A stretch of 64,000 nt of DNA, from contig NC_056757.1 of assembly GCF_018687715.1 (NCBI RefSeq), forward strand, positions 28,253,501 through 28,317,500, in the 5' to 3' direction. Shown in pieces: positions 23,269-33,833 of this stretch. Position numbers and translations under genes: made by a program. This stretch comes from Carya illinoinensis. Its lineage: Eukaryota > Streptophyta > Magnoliopsida > Fagales > Juglandaceae. The stretch's first letter is position 1, and each line of letters begins with the position of its first letter. The notes under the pieces were generated by a model. The model made no database searches, was not told where the DNA came from, and worked only from the letters and a program-made list of their open reading frames with translations.

Positions 23269-25625
23269 GAAATTAAACATAAACAGAATCAAATAATAAT
23301 CAAATAACAATAACAATAAGATATATATACTATAATTGTTGACTCTAATACCAACTATGTATATCAGGATATATAATATAATATAATTAATATATAATAG
23401 AATAAATATTAGTAATCAAATACATGAAGTACAGAAAATAAGGGCAGACGGTACAACCGTCCTTAATGTATGAATAAAAGTAAAGAGCAATATACGATAA
23501 AATCAACTTCATTAAAAATATAATACTTATAAGGAGATTAAATCTCAAAGAATTGAAATGTATGAGACATGGAAATGAATTTACAAGAGAGAATATTTGA
23601 GAGTGACAAGAGAGAGAAGGACTGAGAATAGCTTCAGATGGGGAATTCTGAATGCCTTCCCTTACTTACAACATGCCTATTTATAGGCACCAAAACAGTA
23701 GTTTATAATAATATTACTGACATGTACAGTGACTCTAATAACTCATACACAGTAAATAGATGGCTACATTTATTAAAAGTGGGCGGCTGAACAATAAATA
23801 GATAGTTAGATGATTCTTGACTGGCTAGTATTTTGCACAGTGTTCTGATAATAGACAAAAAGGACAATAATATTCTGGAATTACATAATCTGAAGGTCAT
23901 AATTTTCCAGTTCCAATTCAAACGGATTTTGAGAATCTATCATCTGCGAAAGATAAAATTGTGAGTTGTCATGAGAATGAGAGGCCTATTGAGAAGGAGA
24001 GACCTGTTGTAATGGTGATGATGTTATCTGTTGTGTTGGAGATGATATGATTTGATGGTCTTATTCTTCATCACTGTCCGAGATCTGTGACATTGTCTCA
24101 GCTAATTTTTTTGAATCATTTTTATTGGTAATTGTTGCTAATTGAATTTGGAATATGTTTTTCTGAACTAGAACCTCAGAGGTCTTGGTAATCTTGGAGA
24201 ACATCTTTACAACATGATCATAATTGTACTTCTCCCACCATTTTATAGAAATTTGTCGGGGCCAAGAATATAATATTTTTGAGAGAATGATGAGGTTTAA
24301 TGACATATTCCCATTTCATAATCCAATTTAATTTGATTTTAAGGAAAAAAAAGGAGAAGTGGCGGACAATGTGATAATGAAGATGGATAATCATTTTGTA
24401 ATGTAAAAGCCTGAAGACTCTCTTGGAGAGGTGAATGAAGAATGAGAGATTTTGGTCCAAACTGATCCCACCATATTAGGAACCATCATAAAAGAGTTTT
24501 AATTTTTTGTAATTTGTCAAAATGAAAAAACCAAGATTGACGCAAATTCTTGTTTTGTCTTAAGAATACTTTGCTCAATGCTTATTGATAATGATAAAAA
24601 TGGAAATAAGGAGGATCATACGGCTGAGAAAATCTTCTTATCAGATGTGAGCTTTTTTCCCACTATTCTAGGGTAAGAATCTGTTTAATAGTAACTTTTT
24701 AAAATGTAATAATCGGAGTTGTGAGTGGAAAAGGTTGAGATTGTAGAGAAAATGTGATTTCAGAAATAATAACAGAATCCTTATCTATTAAAATAAATTC
24801 ATAAAAATTCTGGGTCTTCATAATTTTTTGGGGAACATAATGTCAATCTGGTAATAGAAAAGCATCAAGCAATTTTTGAGGTTTAGATAAATTCTGTAAT
24901 TATGATTCAATATGAAAGATTGAATGCAATGAGTTTTGAAGATAATGAGAGTTGCAGAAGGTTAAGATAATGGTGGAGGATTGATAATTTAGGAAGGTGT
25001 AGAACTAGAAGAAGAAATAACTTTTGAGTATGTAGGTAATTTTGGAGAGGATAATGGTGAAAATGGATAATAGAATAGCTTAATGTTTTGTAGTAATGTC
25101 CCTAGTACTGTATAGAGTTTTGGTGTGGCTGAAAGACAATGTGAAGAATAAGAAGGAGAATATGGTTTGGCATAGGAGGATTTGGATTTCTCTCTAGATT
25201 TTAAAGAAGACATGATTTTTTCTATAAGAATTCTTGGAATAGAAAATCAAGAAGAAAATTAGAATCTTCTTTAATATGCTCAATGTCAAAATAAAAAATA
25301 ATTAAAATAACTTTTCATCTTACAAATATTTGTTTAGCAGTCAAGTTTTTAACATCTTTGATTAAAACTTCTTTAGCTGATTTACAATTAATTCTAAATA
25401 AAAATTTTTGATTCAAAAAATTATCTTGAAACTTAAAAATTTATAATACAATAGCTAATTTTTTTTTTAATAATACTATAATTCTTTTGAGCAGGATTCC
25501 AGTGTCTTGAATGGAATCGAATAATCTGTTCTTTTTTATCTGATAATTTTTGTTTTAAAATTCCTCCATAATAAATATCGGAATCATATGTTTCAATAAT
25601 TTTAAAAATATTAAGAGATTTTTTT
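23237..25625 (-). pseudogene. second pararetrovirus fragment in opposite orientation: RT/RNase H end, terminal ORF, intergenic region with TATA box
   Basis: Read leftward from 25625. First comes the end of RT and RNase H (25625-25260), matching the plus-strand copy at 22895-23232. A broken terminal ORF follows (about 25213-24061), beginning MSSLKSREK, rich in Ser/Lys and ending in an acidic SDSDEE tail; an internal stretch keeps WPRQISIKWWEKYNYD. Next is an intergenic region with a TATA box and a leader, then the tRNA-Met primer site (about 23336-23348). The intergenic part repeats 11437-11610 of the plus copy. The two copies therefore cover complementary parts of one circular viral genome. 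It is decayed by stops and frameshifts. Confidence 0.65.
23678..23685 (-). promoter_or_regulatory. TATA box of the pararetroviral intergenic region
   Basis: On the minus strand the sequence reads GCCTATAAATAGGC, a canonical plant TATA box. A pyrimidine-rich CTCTCTCTTG leader lies about 80-100 bases downstream. The position relative to the primer site fits a caulimovirid transcript promoter. Activity is untested. Confidence 0.5.
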
Positions 25626-25962
25626 AATATTTTTAAATAGTTTTTTAAAAAGTAAAAAAATTATAATATTATTAAAAAATATTTTTAATCACTAAAGAAA
25701 AAAAATTAAAAAAATTAAATAAATAACTCGAACAGCAACACCAAGCGATAAATTTAAATGGTAAGGGTAGCATTTTTATTTTTATTTTAAATTTTTTTGA
25801 CAAGTATCTGAAAATGAATTGTTTTTTAAAAGTTTTTTGAAGAAGAACATGAACATATAAAAGGGTATCATCGCTCATTGCTGTCTTTCCGAAGTAAGCC
25901 CATTTCCGACGCACCGATACGATCGATCCCTAAAACCCTGACCCATCCGTACATCCAGCGCT
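25626..25962 (+). promoter_or_regulatory. upstream region of the ankyrin-repeat gene
   Basis: AT-rich to about 25860, then more GC-rich with a probable 5' leader (25880-25962). No clear TATA box; AACATATAAAAGGG (25851-25864) is the best TATA-like candidate, about 100 bp before the ATG. Confidence 0.45.
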
Positions 25963-28900
25963 ATGGACATGGAGATCGATCCTCCGATACTAGAGGTTCA
26001 GTTCAAAGACGATGATCTCTTCGAAGCCGCGGAATCTGGCGACGCCTCGACGTTTAAATCTCTTTCTCGGGAGCAACTCTCCAAAGCTCTCTCTCTGAGG
26101 AACGAGGACGGCCGGTCCCTCATCCACGTCGCCGCCTCTTCTGCTCGAGCCGAGGTATTTTTTCTCGAATTTGTCTGTTTTGTCGCTATGGAATTGTGGG
26201 AAAACTCAAGATAATAATTTTTTTGCTGGTTCATGTGGGTGGCGTTACAGTATGGTATAGTAAAAAACTGGTCAGGGCACCTATATTATAGTATAATATT
26301 ATGAAGACAGTAAGAATGATATAAAATCTGAATCCCAAATTTTGAATATGCTTGGAAAAATGGTCTCCCTTCCCAAAGTGCTTCTGCCTCTGAATGATGG
26401 CGGATAAGAAAAAAATAAACAGAAAGAAAAATATAAGAAGAAAAGTTCGTCTATTTTAGTGCTTCATTTGCTCTTTATTTTCATGTAAGGAGGAGCTGAT
26501 TCAAACTTGATTAAATAGTCGTAATATGAGCAAATGTCAAATAGGACTCCGTGTTTGGATCTCTTTATCTATTTGTTTTCCAGCAATGAAGAGCATTAAG
26601 TCTGGCATTTCAATCTTTGCTCAATTAGACCAGTGAATCTGTTACAGCAATGGGGAACTATATTCTGATACTTATTGCTTGGCATTACATGGTTGTGCTA
26701 CTTCAATTTTTATATTGACTCGGGAAGCATTAGGAATTTTTAAGCTTTATTGACCTCTGTGAAAATATTGAGACCTCTTAAATCGGGTGCTTTATTCTTG
26801 GGATTTTGTTTGAATCTTCCATTTTAACAGGTTTGTAACTTGATGGAATCAGGTGGTAAAGATACTATCGTCAATTGATGAATCTGCAAGTGTGATAAAC
26901 AGTGCAGATGAAGAAGGGTGGGTGCCACTTCATTCTGCGGCTAGCATTGGGCATTCAGAAATAGTGGAAATTTTACTAAGTAGAGGTATTTCATATTTTC
27001 TGCTTGAAGTTGTGTTTTTTTATTATCATTCCTTTTATCAAGCATGGAATCACGTATTTGTTTACAACTCCTCCAAGAAAGTCACTTATAGATACCATTT
27101 GGAAACCCACATATTGCCTAAAATAAATCAAAATAGAGTTCATTTAGCCTGATCCATATGTGTAGAATCCCAAGTAAGCTACATGAATTAAATTAGAATT
27201 AGGATTCATGTGAATTGACTAGGAGGACCAGATTGCATAATTTTTTCCAATTTCAAATTCATTTCAATTTGCTCTTTCCTTGTTTTTCATATTGTTTTTT
27301 AAGCCTCCTGTTTGCATTAAGAAGTTGCAAAATTTATAATATCAAATGATCTGATTTTTGTTCTTAACAGGTGCTGATGCTAATTTGAAAAACGGTGGTG
27401 GCCGCACTGCTCTTCATTATGCTTCCAGCAAGGGATGGCTGAAGATTGCTGAAATCCTGATCTCACAAGGGGCTAAGATTAATCTGAAGGACAAGGCTTG
27501 TAACTTCACTCAAGAGAATTAAATTAATTTGAATGATCTGTATTTTCAATATATTACGATCTTGTTTTTCACATTATGTGCAAATGATATGATTAATTTT
27601 TGGATGCTTACACTGCCTCCAGGTTGGAGCCACCCCATTGCATCGAGCAGCTAGCACTGGGAACTCAGAATTGTGTGAACTTTTAATTGAGGAAGGAGCA
27701 GAGGTTGATGCTGTTGATAAAGCTGGTCAAACTTCTCTTATGAATGCAGTTATTTGCCATTATAAAGAGGTAAGCTTGGCCAAAATTCTTATATAAGACA
27801 TCTTTGCTATATCCACTGGATATTCTTGTTTTCAGTAAAGCTTATTTTCTTGTTAAATTATTGCCTATTGCGTGTAGACCAATATCTTCCTTCCCTTACC
27901 TTCTGTGTTGGGACAATTATTATTGGGCCTACCTGTCACGCACTGTGTCTACGGCTTCAGCATTTTACTGATATAGCTATTAATTTTAGTAACGGCATGT
28001 TTGATTGCTAAATTTTGTTGTGATGTCCATTTGGAATGTGTGATTGAGAAGATTGAGGGTCGATTGGGTGGTTGGAAGAGGATGTATTTGTCCAAAGGTT
28101 GTGGGATCACCTTGATCAAGAGTACTCTCTAATTTTCTTATGTCAGGACGTATGAGCCAAGGGAGAGTTTCAGGTCAACAGTTTCTACGGGGCATAGGCC
28201 TCTCTAAAAGATAGCCAAGTGGTTCAAGGTGTAGCATTGGAACTGCTATGTAGGCATTTGTTTACTGAGGGTTTGAATCCTTCCTGTCTCCGTTTTCTTT
28301 TTCATTAGTGTGGCCAATCGAATAGAGAAGCTATGGCAAGACCTTTCATGGAGAGGGTTAGATGAAGAATTCAAATTTCACCTAGTGAATTTGGCCAAGG
28401 AGTTTTCTTCAGTTTCGGGGCGTGATTTGGGAGTTTGAAACTTGCTTTTGTATAACCATCCCCTTCTAAGGAAATGACTTTGGCGGTATCAAAATGAGAG
28501 GGAGGCTTTGGGTGGGTGATTTATGGAAAAATGTTAGGAGAAGATGTGTTTTTTTTTTTATTTTTTATTTTTTGGGGGGGGGGGGGGGTTCTTTCTAGTC
28601 GTGATAGACTTGAGGTGGGAGACGGCTGAATAATAGACTCTAGCATGATTTATGGTGGGTTTTTTGTTTTTTTTTTGTGGGGGGGGGGGGGGGGGGGGTT
28701 CTTTCTAGTCGTGATAGACTTGAGGTGGGTGACGGCTGAATAATAGATTCTAGCATGATTTATGGTGTGGTGGCAGCGCCCTCATGGAGACAATGGCAAA
28801 CCATTCATAATTATCTAATTATGTTCTTTTCCTTTGGGATGTAAACTGGAAGTGATGTAAAAAATTGTTGATTTGCAATGAAGCCGTTCTAGATGATTGC

Positions 28901-29205
28901 CTTTTCAAGTACTTCATAATGTTTTGCCGTTTTCCAAATTTATTTCTATATTAGAGATGACTTTAGAGTGAAACACTGAAAGTATAGCTCATCGTACAAA
29001 GTTGGTTCTTGTCTAGCAGATCAAAGCAGAACTTAATGATTTTTCATAAAATGTTGTTTATGTTTTACAGGTAGCTCTCCTTTTAATAAGGCATGGAGCA
29101 GATGTAGATGTCGAAGACAAGGAAGGATACACTGTTCTTGGTCGAGCTTCAGATGATTTTAGACCAATACTGATCGATGCCGCCAAGGCCATGCAAGAAG
29201 GCTGA
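25963..29205 (+). CDS. ankyrin-repeat protein related to PSMD10/gankyrin (frameshifted in exon 4)
   Basis: Five exons: 25963-26154, 26853-26985, 27371-27495, 27623-27770, 29071-29205 (stop TGA). Together they encode about 243 residues with an acidic N-terminus (MDMEIDPPILEVQFKDDDLF) and six ankyrin repeats (for example GWVPLHSAASIGHSEIVEIL, GATPLHRAASTGNSELCELL), ending GYTVLGRASDDFRPILIDAA. The best match I recall is At2g03430. In animals the relative is a chaperone of the 26S proteasome base; the plant role is inferred. Two oddities: intron 3 appears to use a GC donor (AAG|GC at 27495-27497), and exon 4 has 148 bases instead of the expected 147. An AAAA run at 27719-27722 shifts the frame and gives TAA at 27764-27766, removing the last two repeats unless the extra A is an error. 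Intron 4 (27771-29070) carries transposon and plastid relics. Confidence 0.85.
28040..28530 (+). mobile_element. LINE relic in intron 4 of the ankyrin gene
   Basis: Decayed C-terminal part of a plant L1-type reverse transcriptase ORF: GWKRMYLSKGCGITLIKSTL at about 28060-28130 and IEKLWQDLSWRGLDEEFKFH at about 28320-28380, then GLGV...LW-like remnants to 28530. Interrupted by the plastid-like segment at about 28150-28300. Confidence 0.7.
28205..28292 (+). pseudogene. fossil of plastid trnS-GGA (NUPT fragment)
   Basis: This 88-bp stretch matches chloroplast tRNA-Ser(GGA) as I know it, including AGCATTGGAACTGCTATGTA (D-stem to anticodon arm, anticodon GGA) and GGGTTTGAATCC (T arm). Several substitutions disrupt the acceptor stem (TAAAAGA in place of GGAGAGA). 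It lies inside the LINE relic, so it is nuclear plastid-derived DNA, not a working tRNA gene. Confidence 0.7.
28549..28770. repeat. tandem duplication (period 110 bp) with poly-G tracts
   Basis: Two units share TTCTTTCTAGTCGTGATAGA followed by CTTGAGGTGG and GACGGCTGAATAATAGA. Each unit starts with a T-run and a G-run: 15 G at 28574-28588 and 20 G at 28679-28698. Within intron 4 of the ankyrin gene, downstream of the LINE relic. Confidence 0.75.
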
Positions 29206-30391
29206 ATTTTGAAGTAATTTGCAGTTTAGGAGGGGGGATTGCTAGGTATGAAGCTGAAGTGTGCTTTGTTGAGGGTTTGTACCGTTTGGATACTTAAACT
29301 TGTTTCATAACAAAAAGTGGGGAATCCAATGTACAGCTACATGAATCATCGAGCTTGCAGTTAGCTATATTTAGTAGAGCTTACTGCTGCTTGATTCATC
29401 GATCAAACCGAGGTTAGGTTGTAGAATTCAAGCAAACTTGTGGGATTTCTGCCATGGAGCTTAAAAAAACGGATTTAAGCAAATCTTGGTTATAAACTAT
29501 CATTAATGAATCATTGACTATGCTGCTAACTATACTTAATAGAGCTTACTGCTGCTTGATTTATCGATCAAATCCAGGTCAGGGTGTATAGTCTAAGCAA
29601 AGTTGTGGAATTTCTGCCACGAAGCTTAAAAAAAGGAATTAAGCAAACCTTGCTTATAAAAAAATCACTATTGGTTAAATGGTTGATTCTATAGTTACCG
29701 CTTGTCACGAACGAGTAATGCTATAAACAACATTTTCATTTTATTTTCATTCTATTAAGTAAGATTTAGCTAATTTATCATTTTTGAATGATAAAGAAAC
29801 ATGAAATAAATGATCATTCAATAGTGATAAATGTGTTGAGAGATGAAAGTGAGATGGTAGTGTAGTGTATAGAATTTTCTGTCACAACATGAGTTATGTA
29901 GTTATGTGAAGGGCTATGAAGAAATTGTCGGGAAAGAGGATTTATAGGAAATTGAGCAATAATATGAATGGTGAGTTATGTGGTGATCGTGAAGGATATG
30001 AGATATTTTACTATAAAAAGGGGCAAAAAAAAGATAAAAGTAAAAAAAGGAGCTAGAATGTACCGGAAAAGTGGGGGAAAGAATTCGAGATCATAGTGGA
30101 AAAAGAGGAAGTATTTACGCCGTGCATGGGGTATAATTTTCTCTACTTTCTTGTAGGGCATGGTTTTATGGCTAGACATGGTAGATGCAATATTTTCATT
30201 TAAATTGGAAGGTGCAACTAACTCTGGTTTGTGAGGTCTAGCATGCGGACGCATCAAGGATATTTTATGGGCCTGCATGCCTGTGCTGACTGAATGTAAA
30301 CCAAACTCCTATACGGCGTATACGCCACAAAGTTGGGACTCCCAAGGCTCCTCTAAGCGAGAGAGGTTCACCTTTACCTGCACCAGCAAAA
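29206..30391. other. spacer between the ankyrin gene and the first UGT gene
   Basis: 3' UTR of the ankyrin gene, then a degenerate tandem duplication of about 165 bp (29360-29510 and 29525-29670, sharing AGAGCTTACTGCTGCTTGAT), then the UGT promoter region. A perfect 12-bp palindrome GGCGTATACGCC lies at 30315-30326, 66 bp before the UGT start codon. Confidence 0.5.
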
Positions 30392-31810
30392 ATGTCGGTT
30401 CTTGATGCCATTCTGATGCACATGCAGCCTGATCAAACTCACATTGCCCTCCTCCCCAGTGCTGGAATGGGCCATCTCACACCTTTCCTTCGGCTCGCCG
30501 ATCTGCTCGTCCGCCGCCATTGCCGTGTCACCCTCATCACAACACATCCCATCGTTTCGCTTGCAGAGTCTCGTCTCGTCTCATGCTTCCTCTCTGCCTT
30601 CCCACAAGTCACTCAGCTGCAATTCCATCTCCTCCCTTTGGATCCTTCTACCGTCAAGCACTCCACTGACCCCTTCTTTATCCAGTATGAAACAATACGT
30701 CGCTCCGCTCACCTTCTCTCTCCTCTTCTTGCCACTCTTTCACCGCCTCTCCATGCCCTCGTCTATGATGCCCTTTTGATTTCCTCTATAATTCCAGTAA
30801 CAGAAACCTTACATTTCTCTAACTACATCATCTTCCCATCATCAGCCAGAATGTTATCTTTTTATTCATACTTCCCAACCTTTGCATCCAAATCTGGTGA
30901 CGCTCCTGCTATGCCTTGTGATGTTGAAATTCCAGGCCTTACGCCAATACCTAGGTCATCAATACCTCCTTTGTTGTTTATCCCAGACAGTCTCTTTGCT
31001 AAAATTTTCATGGAAGATAGTCGTAAAGTTGCAAAACTAAATGGCGTTTTGGTCAATACCTTTGAAGGACTCGAAGCACAATCACTAGAGGTGCTTACTG
31101 GCAGAAAATTACTTGAGGGAATGCCATCTGTGTTTGTAGTTGGACCTCTTCCACCATGTGAATTTGAGAGAGGAGAGTGTGGTGATCAGTTGAAGTGGCT
31201 TGATGAGCAGCCGGCGAGGTCGGTAGTTTATGTTAGCTTTGGGAGTCGGACAGCCATGTCCAGGGATCAAATAAGAGAGGTAGGTGAGGGGTTAGTTAAA
31301 AGTGGGTGTAGGTTTTTGTGGGTGATAAAGGACAAGAAAGTTGACAAGGAGGAAGAAGAGGGCTTGGACGAGGTTGTGGGGCACGAGCTAATGGAGAGAA
31401 TGGAGGCAAAGGGATTGGTGGTGAAGAAATGGGTGGACCAACCACAGATACTTGGTCACAATTCTGTGGGAGGATTTGTTAGCCATTGTGGGTGGAATTC
31501 AGTGACAGAGGCTGCTTGGTACGGGGTGCCAATTTTAGCCTGGCCCCAAGGTGGGGATCAGAAGATCAATGCAGAGGTGGTGGAGGCGAGTGGAGTCGGC
31601 ATGTGGGTGACGAGTTGGGGTGAAGAGGTTGTGGTGAAGGGGGATGAGATTGGAGGGAGAATTAGAGAGATGATGGGGAGTGAATTGTTGAGAGGAAAAG
31701 TTGCAGAGATCAGAGAAAAGGCAAGGAAAGCTTCTGGAGACGGTGGAAGCATTGAGATAACATTTAAGCGACTCATTGAAGAGTGGAAGAAGAGCAATAA
31801 GAGCATTTGA
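30392..31810 (+). CDS. UGT708: UGT708-type UDP-glycosyltransferase, tandem copy 1 (candidate C-glycosyltransferase)
   Basis: Intronless, 472 residues, GT1 family with GT-B fold. The N-terminal acceptor domain has the catalytic His28 in GMGHLTPF and the partner Asp126 (ALVYDALL). The C-terminal donor domain has the complete 44-residue PSPG box, W347 to Q390 (HCGWNS core, final GGDQ). The sequence pattern ([32 protein letters not shown]) fits the UGT708 family, whose characterised members transfer glucose to carbon of 2-hydroxyflavanones or phloretin-like acceptors; some UGT708s have other acceptors, so the substrate is inferred. Cytosolic, no signal peptide. An alternative ATG at codon 9 or 11 would still keep the catalytic core. 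It lies 607 bp upstream of a close paralogue in the same orientation. Confidence 0.9.
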   Translation: MSVLDAILMHMQPDQTHIALLPSAGMGHLTPFLRLADLLVRRHCRVTLITTHPIVSLAESRLVSCFLSAFPQVTQLQFHLLPLDPSTVKHSTDPFFIQYETIRRSAHLLSPLLATLSPPLHALVYDALLISSIIPVTETLHFSNYIIFPSSARMLSFYSYFPTFASKSGDAPAMPCDVEIPGLTPIPRSSIPPLLFIPDSLFAKIFMEDSRKVAKLNGVLVNTFEGLEAQSLEVLTGRKLLEGMPSVFVVGPLPPCEFERGECGDQLKWLDEQPARSVVYVSFGSRTAMSRDQIREVGEGLVKSGCRFLWVIKDKKVDKEEEEGLDEVVGHELMERMEAKGLVVKKWVDQPQILGHNSVGGFVSHCGWNSVTEAAWYGVPILAWPQGGDQKINAEVVEASGVGMWVTSWGEEVVVKGDEIGGRIREMMGSELLRGKVAEIREKARKASGDGGSIEITFKRLIEEWKKSNKSI

Positions 31811-32417
31811 GAGCCATGACTATTGAGCTTCAATAGTCAGACTGCTTGTGACCTTTTTGTAGTTCCAACAAGCGCTGCGATTAATCTGCATTCTGCCTTT
31901 ATGGGGTTGTAGAGAAATCACTCCATCGTGTATAATTATTTGAATTGGATGGTATTTATTCAGTGTAAGATCCACATCTTTTGATCATTAAATATATTTT
32001 TGACAAGTGTTGGATAAATGGAATATTTAAATTATTAACAATTTAAATTATTTGAATTATATGGTGTCTATTAATAATATTACGTATAATCTCATAGTGT
32101 ACCATAAATACTGTGTAATTGTTTTGAAAAAGAATATAATTTTTTATTAAAAAATTAATTTTTTAATATAAATTTTATATTTATTTTTTTAAAAATAATT
32201 ATACATTAATTATCATTTAAAGAATACATTTAATAGTCATCCAAACGTTGTAACGCTAAAATTTATTGGACCATTGACAAACTCCAACGAGCTATATTTA
32301 TTAGGTAGAGCTTCTCTCTCATTTTATTGGGGCTATGGCCGCTACGCGCATGCATGTGAAGGTTAGGTAAGCCTAAACGAGTTCTCTTTACCAACAGCAT
32401 AAGCAATTCAGCAAGCT
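31811..32417 (+). promoter_or_regulatory. spacer between the two UGT genes, promoter of copy 2
   Basis: Copy-1 trailer to about 32000, then an A/T-core MITE-like relic (about 32085-32230), then the proximal promoter of copy 2. TATATTTA at 32293-32300 is a plausible TATA box about 118 bp before the ATG. The upstream regions of the two UGT genes do not look alike, so their regulation may differ. Confidence 0.45.
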
Positions 32418-33833
32418 ATGTCGGTTCGTGTTGCCATGGCGATGCAGTCTGATCAACCTCATGTAGCTCTCCTCCCCAGTGCTGGAATGGGCCATCTCAC
32501 ACCCTTCCTTCGCCTCGCCACTCTGCTAGTCCGCCAACACTGCCGTGTCACCCTCGTCACCACGCATCCCACCGTTTCACTCTCCGAGTCTCGTCTTGTC
32601 TCCCAATTCCTCTCTGCTTTTCCTCAAGTCACTCAGCTACCATTCCATCTCCTCCCTTTGGACCGTTCCACCGCCAACTCCACCGATCCTTTCTATCTCC
32701 AGTTTGAAACAATACGTCGTTCAGCTCACCTTCTCTCCCCTCTCCTCGCAACGCTTTCACCTCCTCTCCATGCCCTCATCTCTGATGTCAGTTTGATTTC
32801 TTCTGTCATTCCGGTGACTGAAACCTTGCATCTCCCTTACTACCTCCTCTTCACGTCATCGGCCAGAATGTTTGCTTTCTTTTCATTCTTCCCAACCTTT
32901 GCATCCAAAGCTGGTGATGATCCTGCTACGTTTGGTGATGTTAAAATTCCAGGTTGTACGCCAATAACAAGATCGTCATTCCCTCCTTCGCTTCTTATCC
33001 CAGACAATCTCTTTGGTAAAATATTCAAGGACGACGGTCGTGAAGTTAATAAGTTAAATGGGTTTTTGGTCAATACCTTTGAAGGACTTGAAGCAGAGAC
33101 ACTAGAGGCGCTTAATGGCGGAAAAGTACTCAAGGGCTTACCCTCCGTATTTCCTGTCGGACCTTTCCCGCCGTTCGAGTTTGAGAGAGGAGATTGTGGC
33201 GATCAGTTGAAGTGGCTCGATGACCAGCCAGCAGGGTCGGTGGTCTATGTTAGCTTTGGGAGTCGGACAGCAATGTCCAGGGATCAAATAAGAGAGGTAG
33301 GAGATGGGCTAATTACAAGTGGGTGTAGGTTCTTGTGGGTGGTAAAGGACAAGAAAGTTGACAAGGAGGAAGAAGAGGGCTTGGACGAGGTCGTGGGGCT
33401 GGAGCTAATGGAGAGAATGAAGGCGAAGGGATTGGTGGTGAAGAAATGGGTGGACCAACCACAAATACTTGGCCACAGTTCTGTGGGAGGATTTGTGAGC
33501 CATTGCGGGTGGAACTCAGTGATAGAGGCTGCTTGGCATGGCGTGCCAATTTTAGCCTGGCCCCAAATTGGGGATCAGAAGATTAATGCAGAGCTGGTGA
33601 AGGCGAGCGGGCTTGGCATGTGGGTGACGAGTTGGGGTTGGGCTGAAGAGGTTGTGGTAAAGGGGGATGAGATTGGAGAGAGAATTAGAGAGATGATGGG
33701 GAGTGAATTGTTGAGAGGGCAGGCTGCGCGCATCAGAGAAGAGGCACGGAAAGCTTTTGGAGATGGTGGAAGCGTTGGAATAACATTTAAGCAACTTATT
33801 GAAGAGTGGAAGGCGAGCAATCAGAGCATTTAA
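32418..33833 (+). CDS. UGT708: UGT708-type UDP-glycosyltransferase, tandem copy 2 (candidate C-glycosyltransferase)
   Basis: Intronless, 471 residues, very similar to the upstream copy over its whole length, so it is a tandem duplicate. It keeps catalytic His26 (GMGHLTPF), Asp123 (ALISDVSL) and a full PSPG box W344-Q387 (HCGWNS core, final IGDQ). It differs from copy 1 in the acceptor-facing N-terminal half (for example [20 protein letters not shown] against [20 protein letters not shown]), in two residues just before the terminal GDQ motif, and by a 2-residue insertion ([10 protein letters not shown]). Both copies are open and look functional. Acceptor preference may have diverged; that is inference. 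Confidence 0.9.
   Translation: MSVRVAMAMQSDQPHVALLPSAGMGHLTPFLRLATLLVRQHCRVTLVTTHPTVSLSESRLVSQFLSAFPQVTQLPFHLLPLDRSTANSTDPFYLQFETIRRSAHLLSPLLATLSPPLHALISDVSLISSVIPVTETLHLPYYLLFTSSARMFAFFSFFPTFASKAGDDPATFGDVKIPGCTPITRSSFPPSLLIPDNLFGKIFKDDGREVNKLNGFLVNTFEGLEAETLEALNGGKVLKGLPSVFPVGPFPPFEFERGDCGDQLKWLDDQPAGSVVYVSFGSRTAMSRDQIREVGDGLITSGCRFLWVVKDKKVDKEEEEGLDEVVGLELMERMKAKGLVVKKWVDQPQILGHSSVGGFVSHCGWNSVIEAAWHGVPILAWPQIGDQKINAELVKASGLGMWVTSWGWAEEVVVKGDEIGERIREMMGSELLRGQAARIREEARKAFGDGGSVGITFKQLIEEWKASNQSI

Noticed and set aside
28205..28292. Possible functional tRNA-Ser
   Set aside because: The acceptor stem is destroyed and the match is to plastid trnS-GGA within a LINE relic, so it is a fossil.
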